Source: Bacillota bacterium
GTDB taxonomy: Bacteria > Bacillota > Clostridia > Peptostreptococcales > Anaerovoracaceae
Reading direction: 5' to 3'
Length of the DNA stretch: 64,000 nucleotides
Assembly: GCA_019420525.1 (NCBI GenBank)
Contig: JAHZHA010000016.1
Coordinates: 66,415-130,414 of the forward strand
Positions 24,517 through 32,517 of the stretch are shown here, one piece after another. The notes under the pieces were generated by a model. It made no database searches and was not told where the DNA came from. It worked only from the letters and a program-made list of their open reading frames with translations. The stretch's first letter is position 1, and each line of letters begins with the position of its first letter. The translations under genes and the position numbers were made by a program.

Positions 24517-25760
24517 TCCTTTCTCTGCCGCTCCGGCGACACATACTCCTGAGACTCTCTGTTCTCTCTGACCTCACAGAGCAGCGCCCCGTCTCTCATG
24601 ACGACTTCCAGCGTTGCGCCCGGCAATATCCCCAGAGAAGACGATACCGGATGTCCGTCTGCCGGGTCTCTCACCGCCGCATAACCCCGGGCGATGATCT
24701 TCTGCGGACTGCCCGCCTCCAGCTTCATAAACGATCTTTCCGTCTCATACTCGTAAATGATGAGAAGATTTTTCAACCCTTCGGAAATCTCCCTGTCAAG
24801 CCAGGCTGCGTCATTTTCTCTCCGGTTCACCTGCTCCTGCAGCGTACGCAAAAAGATTTCAGGACGACAGGCCTGAAGTCTCGCTCCGCAGAGTTCCAGA
24901 ATCCTTCTCATGCGGATTTCCGTATCAAGACACCATGTCTCTGCCTGTCTCATCATCTCAGACGTGTCGGGAACCGCCATGACAGCGGCTGCGGTAGGCG
25001 TCTCAGCCCTGCAGTCTGCAACGTAATCGGAAATGGAAAAATCGGTCTCGTGCCCTACCGCGGAAATCACGGGAATGCGAGAGGCAAAAATACTTCTCGC
25101 CACGATTTCCTCGTTAAAAGCCCAGAGTTCCTCCGCCGATCCACCGCCTCTTCCGGTGATGATCACATCGGCTTCCGGAAACCGTTCGTTTGCCAGAGCG
25201 ATAGATGCTGCGATATCGGCCGCCGCCGATTTTCCCTGTACGAGACACGGGATGACGACGACGTTCACCAGACGGTTCCGGGACCGGATGATCTTCAGAA
25301 TATCACGGACTGCGGCTCCCGTCTCCGAAGTTATGACACAGACTTCAGACGGAAAAGCGGGAATCGGTTTTTTGTATTCAGGATCGAAGATTCCTTCTTT
25401 TTCCAGTTTTTTAAAAAGAGCCTTGAAGGCAGCCGCCAGACTGCCCGCCCCGGAAATCTCCACGTCTCTGACGTTGAGAGAATAATATCCTCCCGCCTCG
25501 TAGACAGACAGATATCCCATGACCACGGCTTCGATCCCGTCCGTCAGCTCGTACCGGAGATTTTCCGCCGCAGATGCATGAAGAAAGCAGTTTATTTTGC
25601 TTCCCGCGTCTTTCAGCGTAAAATAGACGTGACCGGACCCGTGGTACTTGAGATTGGAAATTTCGCCCTGTACCGACACATTTCCGAGAATCGGATCAGT
25701 CGAAAGGACTTTCCCGATATAGCGATTCAGCTGTGAAACAGTAATCGGCTTCAGCGCCAT
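24504..25760 (-). CDS. xseA: Exodeoxyribonuclease VII large subunit
   Basis: 418-residue catalytic subunit. N-terminal OB domain (TVSQLNRYIGKVLSTDPILGN ... GHVYFTLKD), then the nuclease core with IITGRGGGSAEELWAFNEE and ISAVGHETDFSISDYVADCRAETPTAAA, and a coiled-coil region binding XseB. Degrades ssDNA from either end in repair. Begins 10 bases after the aldolase gene stop. Confidence 0.95.
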   Translation of the reverse strand: MALKPITVSQLNRYIGKVLSTDPILGNVSVQGEISNLKYHGSGHVYFTLKDAGSKINCFLHASAAENLRYELTDGIEAVVMGYLSVYEAGGYYSLNVRDVEISGAGSLAAAFKALFKKLEKEGIFDPEYKKPIPAFPSEVCVITSETGAAVRDILKIIRSRNRLVNVVVIPCLVQGKSAAADIAASIALANERFPEADVIITGRGGGSAEELWAFNEEIVARSIFASRIPVISAVGHETDFSISDYVADCRAETPTAAAVMAVPDTSEMMRQAETWCLDTEIRMRRILELCGARLQACRPEIFLRTLQEQVNRRENDAAWLDREISEGLKNLLIIYEYETERSFMKLEAGSPQKIIARGYAAVRDPADGHPVSSSLGILPGATLEVVMRDGALLCEVRENRESQEYVSPERQRKECGE

Positions 25761-25770
25761 GACTTCACCT

Positions 25771-26445
25771 CTACAATACGATTCCGAATTTTTCCCGGAG
25801 AGCTGAAATAGCCGCCATGTCCTCTTCCGAGAGATCGACGGCAGGCTGCGGCAGTTCGCCCACGCGGATCAGCATATTAGCATAATATTCCAGAGTTTCC
25901 AGACGATAGTAAGCCTGCGTCATGCTGCTGCCCCAGGTCACCGCACCGTGATTTGCCATCAGAACCGCTGCATGACCGTGAAGATATGGTACAACAGATT
26001 CCGCCAGCTCGTCGCTTCCCGGCACTGCAAAAGGCGCACACGGCACCTCGCCCAGATTGAGAACGGCTTCCGATACCACCGGGCGCGTCATGGCTTTTCT
26101 GGCACATGCAAACGCCGTAGCTGCAGGTGGATGTGCGTGAACGACAGCCCCTGCATCCTCTCTGTGCTGATAGACCTTCAGGTGAAGCTTCACTTCAGAG
26201 GAAATGCGCCGCTCTCCCGGATTTTCCAGGATATTTCCCTGCATATCCGTCTTTACGAGAATATCTTCCGTAATGAATCCCTTGGATATGCCCGACGGTG
26301 TCACCCATAAGCCGCCGTCCTCTGTACGGCAGCTGATATTGCCGTCATTGGCAGCACAGTAATTCTTATCGTACATGCGTTTTCCGGCTTCGACGATCAG
26401 GCGTTTCGCCTCGCCGTCGTCCGGAAGCAGAATTTTTCCGCTCAT
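25771..26445 (-). CDS. Class II aldolase (fuculose/ribulose-phosphate aldolase type)
   Basis: 224-residue zinc-dependent aldolase of the AraD/FucA family. Zinc histidines are in VVHAHPPAATAFACA and the later MANHGAVTWG / MTQAYYRLETLEYYA; N-terminal GNISCR phosphate loop and the PSGIS motif are visible. It starts 1 base after mtnA, so the two form a unit. In the DHAP shunt a class II aldolase splits 5-deoxyribulose-1-phosphate or methylthioribulose-1-phosphate to DHAP and an aldehyde. MtnB (dehydratase) shares this fold, but mtnB is normally accompanied by other methionine-salvage genes that are absent here. Confidence 0.82.
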   Translation of the reverse strand: MSGKILLPDDGEAKRLIVEAGKRMYDKNYCAANDGNISCRTEDGGLWVTPSGISKGFITEDILVKTDMQGNILENPGERRISSEVKLHLKVYQHREDAGAVVHAHPPAATAFACARKAMTRPVVSEAVLNLGEVPCAPFAVPGSDELAESVVPYLHGHAAVLMANHGAVTWGSSMTQAYYRLETLEYYANMLIRVGELPQPAVDLSEEDMAAISALREKFGIVL

Positions 26446-26446
26446 G

Positions 26447-27541
26447 CTATTTCTCCTTTCCAGCGATTTTTTCTTTCAGTTCTTTCAGAGATTGCTCATA
26501 CGGCGGATAGAGGACGCCATATTCCGTTATGATCGCCGTGATCAGGGATGCGTCTGTCACATCGAAGGCCGGATTGAACGTCTTCGTCTCCTCCAGGGCC
26601 ATCGGTTCACTGTACCACATTTTTCTGATCTCATCGCCGGAACGCTCTTCGATGACGATTCCCGCCCCGTCAGCCGTGTTGAAATCGATGGTGGAAGAAG
26701 GCGCTGCGATATAAAACGGAATCCCGTAGTATTTCGCCAGAATCGCCACTCCCGACGTTCCGATTTTATTGGCCGCGTCTCCGTTGGCCGCCACCCGGTC
26801 GCATCCCGTGATGACCGCGTCAATCCAGCCTTTTTTCATCACGGTTGAGGCCATATTGTCGCAGATCAGCGTCACGTCGATGCCGGCTTTCGTCAGTTCA
26901 AAGGAAGTCAGACGCGCCCCCTGAAGCAGAGGTCTCGTCTCGTCTGCGAAAACTCTGAAATCATATCCCCGTTCGCATCCCAGATAGATAGGCGCTGTAG
27001 CCGTACCGTAGCGCACGCAGGCCAGGTGTCCCGCATTGCAGTGTGTCAGAATTCCCTGTCCTTTTTTCAGCAGAGTCAGACCGTTTTCTCCGATTTTTCT
27101 GCAGACTTCGACATCTTCATCCCGGATGGCGAGAGCCTCTTTTTTCATCCGGGACACGATCTCCGCAACGCCGCATCCCGCATTGCTCCGGGCGAAGCGG
27201 TACATCCTGTCGAGAGCCCATTTGAGATTTACCGCCGTAGGACGCGAAGCTTCGAGATATTCTCTTGCCGCGGACAGCCTTTCAAAAAATTCGTCTTCCC
27301 CGGTGGACGTTTCGGAAATCTCGAGCGCCGCCAGATACAGACCGATGGCCGCAGCCACACCGATGGCAGGCGCTCCCCGCACTTTCAGACGGTAAATTGC
27401 CTCCCTGATGTCTCTCTGATCCGACAGCTCGATAAATTTCATCTCCCCTGGCAGAAGTGTCTGATCGACGATGACCAGTGATTTCCCATCTTCAGAAAGA
27501 GCCACCGTATCAAAATCGAGTTTCTTTATCTTTTTCTGCAT
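26447..27541 (-). CDS. mtnA: Methylthioribose/5-deoxyribose-1-phosphate isomerase
   Basis: 364-residue eIF2B-fold isomerase. Conserved blocks: IYRLKVRGAPAIGVAAAIGL, THCNAGHLA (catalytic Cys), ADETRPLLQGARLTSFEL, TGCDRVAANGDAANKIGT (catalytic Asp). Converts the aldose-1-phosphate to the ketose in MTA or 5'-deoxyadenosine salvage. Start ATG 27539-27541 with AAAGGAG nine bases upstream; the frame is open 36 codons further but without a start signal. Directly followed by the class II aldolase. Confidence 0.92.
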   Translation of the reverse strand: MQKKIKKLDFDTVALSEDGKSLVIVDQTLLPGEMKFIELSDQRDIREAIYRLKVRGAPAIGVAAAIGLYLAALEISETSTGEDEFFERLSAAREYLEASRPTAVNLKWALDRMYRFARSNAGCGVAEIVSRMKKEALAIRDEDVEVCRKIGENGLTLLKKGQGILTHCNAGHLACVRYGTATAPIYLGCERGYDFRVFADETRPLLQGARLTSFELTKAGIDVTLICDNMASTVMKKGWIDAVITGCDRVAANGDAANKIGTSGVAILAKYYGIPFYIAAPSSTIDFNTADGAGIVIEERSGDEIRKMWYSEPMALEETKTFNPAFDVTDASLITAIITEYGVLYPPYEQSLKELKEKIAGKEK

Positions 27542-27656
27542 ATCTGAGGACTCCTTTCTCTTTCTTTCCTGTGTTGTCGCGCCGGCACAGCGGTCATTCC
27601 CGCATGCACTCTGCGGACCGCGGCTTACCATTCCCGGCACTTCCTTCACCGCCGCG

Positions 27657-28838
27657 TTACACGCTGGCCCGGGCGATCAGGATAAAATTCCTCATAGTAT
27701 CGGCGTTGTTGAAAACGACCTGGGCCTGTGTATCGCTTCCGCCGCCCTTTCCGCCACTCCCCGCCGCGAACTCCCGGACGACGGCTCCGCAGCGAAGCGA
27801 ACTCTTTCCGGTGTGAGTCATGAAGACGCAGAGATTCTTTTCCGAGGACAGGATCACCGGCCGATCGGTCTTCGCCGTGAGCTTTTTCGCGATGCGTTTC
27901 AGATCATCCACCGTCTCCGACTCGAATTCCCGGGAAATGACGTTATCTTCTCCGGATTCCACCAGGATTTCTTCCGCGGTCAGCTCCGCAAATCTGTCTT
28001 TCATCCGGTTCAGCTGACGGCGCAATTCCTCATGCTTCCGGTCCGCAATTTTTTCTTTCTCCAGCAGAGTGAACTCGTCGGCAGAATATTTTTGGCTGAG
28101 CTCCGCCACCACATCGTGTTTCTGCTCGTAATCGAGAAGCGCTCTCATTCCGCACTTGTAATAGACGCGGGTCATTCCCTTGTATTTTTCCGTACGGAGA
28201 ATCTTGATGAGACCCACCTGCGAAGTATCCGATGGATGCGGACAGCAGCAGGCACAGCAATCGAGCCCTTCCACCGTTACGACGAGAATATCTTCCCCGT
28301 CCACCGAAAGCGGTTTTCTCAGCGGATAAGAAGACGCTTCTTCCGCGCTCCCGGTAAGTGTCACGGAAACGGGCAGCGATGCGTAGACAGCCCGGTTCGC
28401 CTTATGTTCGATATCTCTCAGCATCTCCGGTGTGATTTCCTTCAGAGCGATATCGAAACAGCCGACATCTTCTCCCAGATGAAATCCTCTGTTGTCTCCG
28501 TCGTATTCTCTCTTGAACAGAGCCGACAACATATGTTCACCCAGATGATTCTGCATATGATCGAACCGCCGCTCCCAGTCGAGTTCCATCTTCACTTTCT
28601 GACCTGGCCGGAAGAAATCCACCCCGTCAGGTACTTCCATCTCATGCAGGACTTCACCGCCCTTCTCAGTGACGTTCTTCACCCGTAAGCCGCCTATCGT
28701 TCCCAGATCGCATGGCTGACCGCCCGCTTCCGGCGCGAAAATCGTCGCAGCGAAAACGGCTGTATTTCCTTCTGTGCGGACCACCTCCGCATCCAGCTCC
28801 CGGAGATATGCATCTCTGTGATAAATCTTGTCCGTCAT
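27657..28838 (-). CDS. Alanyl-tRNA editing protein (AlaX type) with DHHA1 domain
   Basis: 393-residue stand-alone editing protein that hydrolyses mischarged Ser- or Gly-tRNA(Ala). N-terminal AlaRS-like second additional domain (FAPEAGGQPCDLGTI), editing zinc site with HMQNHLGEHML and the later CCACCCPH block, then a coiled coil and a C-terminal DHHA1 oligomerisation domain (GKGGGSDTQAQVVF). The usual HTxxHLL pattern reads HMQNHLGEHML. Lies 115 bases upstream of mtnA in the same direction. Confidence 0.85.
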   Translation of the reverse strand: MTDKIYHRDAYLRELDAEVVRTEGNTAVFAATIFAPEAGGQPCDLGTIGGLRVKNVTEKGGEVLHEMEVPDGVDFFRPGQKVKMELDWERRFDHMQNHLGEHMLSALFKREYDGDNRGFHLGEDVGCFDIALKEITPEMLRDIEHKANRAVYASLPVSVTLTGSAEEASSYPLRKPLSVDGEDILVVTVEGLDCCACCCPHPSDTSQVGLIKILRTEKYKGMTRVYYKCGMRALLDYEQKHDVVAELSQKYSADEFTLLEKEKIADRKHEELRRQLNRMKDRFAELTAEEILVESGEDNVISREFESETVDDLKRIAKKLTAKTDRPVILSSEKNLCVFMTHTGKSSLRCGAVVREFAAGSGGKGGGSDTQAQVVFNNADTMRNFILIARASV

Positions 28839-28992
28839 TTATGTTTCTTTTCTTTCCTTCCGCTTTCTTTTTCCTTAAATTTCTTATTCCGACTATTTCT
28901 GAATATTCCTCATCGGTCTGCCGTCTCCGGTGCCGCTTCGTTCTTTCTCCGTTTCCGGATATTCCTGTCCCCGCCCGTTGTCTCAGACACCG

Positions 28993-29706
28993 TCAGCCCC
29001 TGAATTCCGTCAGCGGCAGAACTTCTCTCCGCCCTTCCGGAGAGAAATACATCTCCGTACGCCGGTAATCCCACTGGTAGCGCAGGTATTCCACGCCGCA
29101 GAACTCGCAAAATGACCGGACGAGCATCTCCGGATTGAGATTGCCGCCGCTTCCCGTCTGCAGCGTCATGGAGTATACGTTTCCCCCACCGCCGGCTTTC
29201 GCTTCGGAAAGAGACAGAATCATCGGACGGATATCCGTCTCCACGATCTTTTTCTTTTTATTTGTCTTCTGGCAGATGATGGATTCCTGACGGATGTATT
29301 CTCTCAGTCCACGGCTCAACGCATCACCTGCCCCGACGCTGCCGTGAAATTTCACCACATACGATGCGTATGCCACAGCCGCAGCCAGCGACGTCTTGCC
29401 CTCTTCTTTCAGCCTGATGCAGCGGAAGAGACGTATTCCCTCCGGCATGCAGTTCTCCAAGGCCTGCAGGTATTCCTCCGGGTTGCCGTCTTCAGCGGTC
29501 TCAAACTCCATATACTCTCCTGTGCTCTCGCTGCCCAGGGACAGAGGCTGTCCGAATCCGATTTTCGCATGGGGATTGAATCCCTGGGAATAGCGAAGCC
29601 GGATATGTGCCCGCTTGAAAGCGCGCTGAAACACCCGGAGCAGGTCCAGATGTGAAATATATTTAAGATTGTTTTCCTTGGAAAACTTCAATAGATACCT
29701 TGCCAT
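28993..29706 (-). CDS. TIGR03936 / DUF2344 radical-SAM-associated protein
   Basis: 237-residue protein of unknown function that accompanies the TIGR03960 radical-SAM enzyme in Clostridia. N-terminus YLLKFSKENNLKYISHLDLLRVFQRAFKRA and the GFNPHAKIGFGQPLSLGSES motif are the family hallmarks. It follows the radical-SAM gene by 15 bases. Implicated only by association in tRNA or protein modification; no activity can be assigned. Confidence 0.85.
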   Translation of the reverse strand: MARYLLKFSKENNLKYISHLDLLRVFQRAFKRAHIRLRYSQGFNPHAKIGFGQPLSLGSESTGEYMEFETAEDGNPEEYLQALENCMPEGIRLFRCIRLKEEGKTSLAAAVAYASYVVKFHGSVGAGDALSRGLREYIRQESIICQKTNKKKKIVETDIRPMILSLSEAKAGGGGNVYSMTLQTGSGGNLNPEMLVRSFCEFCGVEYLRYQWDYRRTEMYFSPEGRREVLPLTEFRG

Positions 29707-29721
29707 ATTTCCATCCCTCCG

Positions 29722-31581
29722 CTACGAATAATTCTTGCCCTGCTCGTACTGAGGACAATCGACGAAACGTCTCAGTCCGCAGCCGGTGCAGCCCTTTCTG
29801 CAGTCCGGCGTCTGTATTTCCTGCTTCGCCAGCTCGTACTCCTTCAGCAGATACTTTTTTGTCACGCCGGAATCGATGATATCCCACGGAAAGACCTCGT
29901 CCGTACTCCGCAGCCGCTGAGAGTAGAAAGCCGGATCGATTCCCGTATCTTCAAAAGCCTGCAGCCATTTCTGATAATCGAAATGTTCTGTCCATCCGTC
30001 GAACCGACATCCCAGTTCATAGGCCCGCAGCATGGCTTCACACACCCTGCGGTCTCCTCTGGCAAACACGGCTTCCAGAAAACTCGTCTCCGTGCCGTGA
30101 TACTGAAAAGAAACACCTTTCATCTTTTTCAGCTTCTCTTTCAGATAATGGTGCTTCCGGTCGAATTCTTCCGGCGTGTCCTGGGCCGCCCACTGAAACG
30201 GCGTATGCGGCTTAGGCACGAAATTCGACACGCTGACCGTGACATTAAACCGGGTCCGCTTTTCGCAGACTTCACGGTAAATTTCATTGATTCTGCGGGC
30301 GATCTCCGCGATGCCGTCCAGATCTTCATCCGTCTCCCCGGGCAGTCCGATCATGAAATAGAGTTTGATGTTATTGTAGCCCAGCCGGATGGCCTGTTCC
30401 GCTGCGGAATAGATATGCTCGTCCGTGATAGATTTATTTATGATATTTCTCAGCCGCTGCGTTCCCGCCTCCGGCGCAAAAGTCAAGCCCGTCTTCCGGT
30501 ATTCCTGAATCTCATTGAGAACGTCATAGGAAAAAGAATCCAGCCGTAGGGAAGGCAGGGAAAGTCCCGCTTCACGTGCCTTACACGTCCGCATGAGATC
30601 TTTCACCAGCGGCTCGATCTCCGAATAATCGCTGGTGGAAAGAGACAGCAGCGACATTTCGTCGTATCCCGTATTTTCCAGTTGTTTTTCAGCGTATTCC
30701 ACCACTTTTTCTCTGCTGCGCTCCCGTACCGGCCGACAGATCATCCCGGCCTGACAGAACCGGCAGCCCCTGGTGCATCCCCGGAACAGTTCGATCACCG
30801 AACGGTCATGGACGACTTCCACGAAAGGAACGACGGGCTTCAAAGGATACGATACGCTGTCCATGTCCATCACGATGCGCTTTACCACCTGATCAGGAGC
30901 CCCTTCGTATTTCTTTTTATAAGATTCCACCGTTCCGTCGGCGCGATACACCGGTTCGTAAAAAGCCGGAACATAAACGCCGTCCAGAGATGCCAGCTTT
31001 TCCAGCAGCTGACGTTTCGTTCCGCCGGATTTCTTGTGCTCGATCATCACCTCTGAAACTTCGATGAGGATGTCCTCACCGTCTCCCGGCATAAAAAAGT
31101 CGATGATGCCGGCCAGCGGCTCGGGATTGAAAGAGCAGTTGCCTCCGGCAGCGATCAGAGGATATTCCTCTCCACGCTCGCTGCTGCGCAGAGGAATACC
31201 TGCCAAATTCAGCATATTCAGAATATTCGTAAAAGACAACTCATACTGCAGTGTAAACCCCAGAATATCCATCTCTCCCGCAGGCTGTTTCTTTTCCGCG
31301 GAAAACAGCGGCACACCGTTTTCGCGCATCAATTGTTCCATATCGGCTGCCGGTGCAAAAAAGCGCTGACAGAAGATATTATCTCTCTCGTTGAGTACAT
31401 GATAGATGATCTGAAGACCTAGATACGACATCCCGATCTCATAAGTATCCGGAAAACAGAATCCGAAATTCAGATCCACAGTCTTCTCATCTTTATCGTA
31501 TGAATAGAGTTCCCCGCCCATATAGGCTGCCGGTTTTTCGACTCGCATCAGCAGGTTCTCAATGCGTTCGGTAAGATTCAT
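29722..31581 (-). CDS. TIGR03960 B12-binding-type radical SAM protein
   Basis: 619-residue enzyme. N-terminal B12-binding-like domain, central radical SAM domain with cluster motif GCRFCQAGMICRP (CxxxCRFC), and a C-terminal cysteine block (CRKGCTGCGLRRFVDC) that may bind an auxiliary Fe-S cluster. Family role unknown. Start taken as ATG 31579-31581, overlapping the M50 protease gene by 23 bases; a GTG at 31620 could add 13 residues. It precedes its constant partner DUF2344. Confidence 0.88.
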   Translation of the reverse strand: MNLTERIENLLMRVEKPAAYMGGELYSYDKDEKTVDLNFGFCFPDTYEIGMSYLGLQIIYHVLNERDNIFCQRFFAPAADMEQLMRENGVPLFSAEKKQPAGEMDILGFTLQYELSFTNILNMLNLAGIPLRSSERGEEYPLIAAGGNCSFNPEPLAGIIDFFMPGDGEDILIEVSEVMIEHKKSGGTKRQLLEKLASLDGVYVPAFYEPVYRADGTVESYKKKYEGAPDQVVKRIVMDMDSVSYPLKPVVPFVEVVHDRSVIELFRGCTRGCRFCQAGMICRPVRERSREKVVEYAEKQLENTGYDEMSLLSLSTSDYSEIEPLVKDLMRTCKAREAGLSLPSLRLDSFSYDVLNEIQEYRKTGLTFAPEAGTQRLRNIINKSITDEHIYSAAEQAIRLGYNNIKLYFMIGLPGETDEDLDGIAEIARRINEIYREVCEKRTRFNVTVSVSNFVPKPHTPFQWAAQDTPEEFDRKHHYLKEKLKKMKGVSFQYHGTETSFLEAVFARGDRRVCEAMLRAYELGCRFDGWTEHFDYQKWLQAFEDTGIDPAFYSQRLRSTDEVFPWDIIDSGVTKKYLLKEYELAKQEIQTPDCRKGCTGCGLRRFVDCPQYEQGKNYS

Positions 31582-32167
31582 TTTCCTGTAATTGCCTTTC
31601 TTTCCATTTTTGTTCCGCACGCGAACAGAGCCAGTTTTCGTTCTCGCGTCCGATCATCCGCCAGAAATAGACGGCGGCCAGTGAAAGTATCACATTTCCT
31701 GTATTATATTTTACCAAGTATAAACCCGAAAAGAAAATAAAAACTGCGAATCCTCTGGAAAAAAAAGTGACCACAGTACGGGCAGCCTTGTCTCCGATGA
31801 AATATGCGATCAGAGATTCGGAAATACGCCCTCCGTCCAGCGGAAAAAATGGAAGAAGGTTGAAAGCTGCCAGCATCCCGTTGGAATAGACGACCATCTC
31901 CGCAATGCCTTCCTGCGGAAGTACGCGCCAGTGGATGAGCGCCGCCGTGAAACCGGCCGCCGCCAGATTGAACGCCGGACCGGCCAGCTGAATAAACGTC
32001 CGGACAAAAAATGTGCTGCTTTCGCTGTGGAGATAGACTACATTTCCGAAAATCCCCGCTGTTCCGATAGTAAAACTGCACCGGAACATTTTTGCCGCAC
32101 CGGCGTGAGCCAGTTCGTGAAGAAAGGAAAACAGAAAAGTCATCAGATAAAACAGAATATATTTCAC
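31559..32167 (-). CDS. M50-family site-2 metalloprotease (SpoIVFB-like)
   Basis: 202-residue intramembrane zinc protease. The zinc motif HELAH lies in the first helix pair (FSFLHELAHAGAAKMF) and the third ligand in FPLDGGRISESLIAYF. About five hydrophobic segments. Such enzymes cleave membrane-embedded substrates; SpoIVFB processes pro-sigma-K in sporulation, but the short form here is not proof of sporulation. 14 bases after a small membrane protein gene, and overlaps the radical-SAM gene by 23 bases. Confidence 0.85.
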   Translation of the reverse strand: MKYILFYLMTFLFSFLHELAHAGAAKMFRCSFTIGTAGIFGNVVYLHSESSTFFVRTFIQLAGPAFNLAAAGFTAALIHWRVLPQEGIAEMVVYSNGMLAAFNLLPFFPLDGGRISESLIAYFIGDKAARTVVTFFSRGFAVFIFFSGLYLVKYNTGNVILSLAAVYFWRMIGRENENWLCSRAEQKWKERQLQENESYRTH

Positions 32168-32181
32168 GTCTTCACTTCTTC

Positions 32182-32427
32182 TTAATCGTTCTCATCCACA
32201 CCACTGACGATATCCGGAATCCTTCCCGCTTTTTCGATTCCCTGAGACATGGCATCGGCCACATCCTCCACGGAATAATCGCGTCCGTAATATTCCGCTA
32301 CTGCACTGATCAACTTATTATCCTCATATCCGCCGATTTTTTTCACGATGAGAACCGCGATAACGATGACAATACAGATTCCGATCTTCAGTCGCAGTTT
32401 TCCCGTCTTTCTGTTGTTCTGTCTCAT
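32182..32427 (-). CDS. Small membrane protein, unknown
   Basis: 81 residues: basic N-terminus MRQNNRKTGKLRLK, one transmembrane helix IGICIVIVIAVLIVKKI, then an exposed acidic helix-rich tail (EYYGRDYSVEDVADAMSQGIEKAG). Not recognised. Start ATG at 32427 with GGGAGG eight bases upstream; that site is the descending arm of a terminator hairpin. Lies 14 bases before the M50 protease gene, so it may be a partner or regulator of that protease, but this is only positional inference. Confidence 0.65.
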   Translation of the reverse strand: MRQNNRKTGKLRLKIGICIVIVIAVLIVKKIGGYEDNKLISAVAEYYGRDYSVEDVADAMSQGIEKAGRIPDIVSGVDEND

Positions 32428-32470
32428 AAAAAAACCTCCCATAACAGATATACTGCGGGAGGTTTTTTCT
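32424..32470 (-). terminator. Terminator hairpin sharing its arm with a ribosome binding site
   Basis: Minus strand AAAAAACCTCCC, 16-base loop, GGGAGGTTTTTTT. It follows the three-domain gene (ends 32518) and the GGGAGG arm is also the ribosome binding site for the gene starting at 32427. Confidence 0.7.
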
Positions 32471-32517
32471 TATACGGAACCGTCGTTCAAAAAACGTTCC
32501 GCCTGTTTGTCCTTTTC

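Noticed and set aside
24261..25736. 491-codon open frame opposite xseA
   Set aside because: Antisense shadow of xseA/xseB; no motifs or ribosome binding site.
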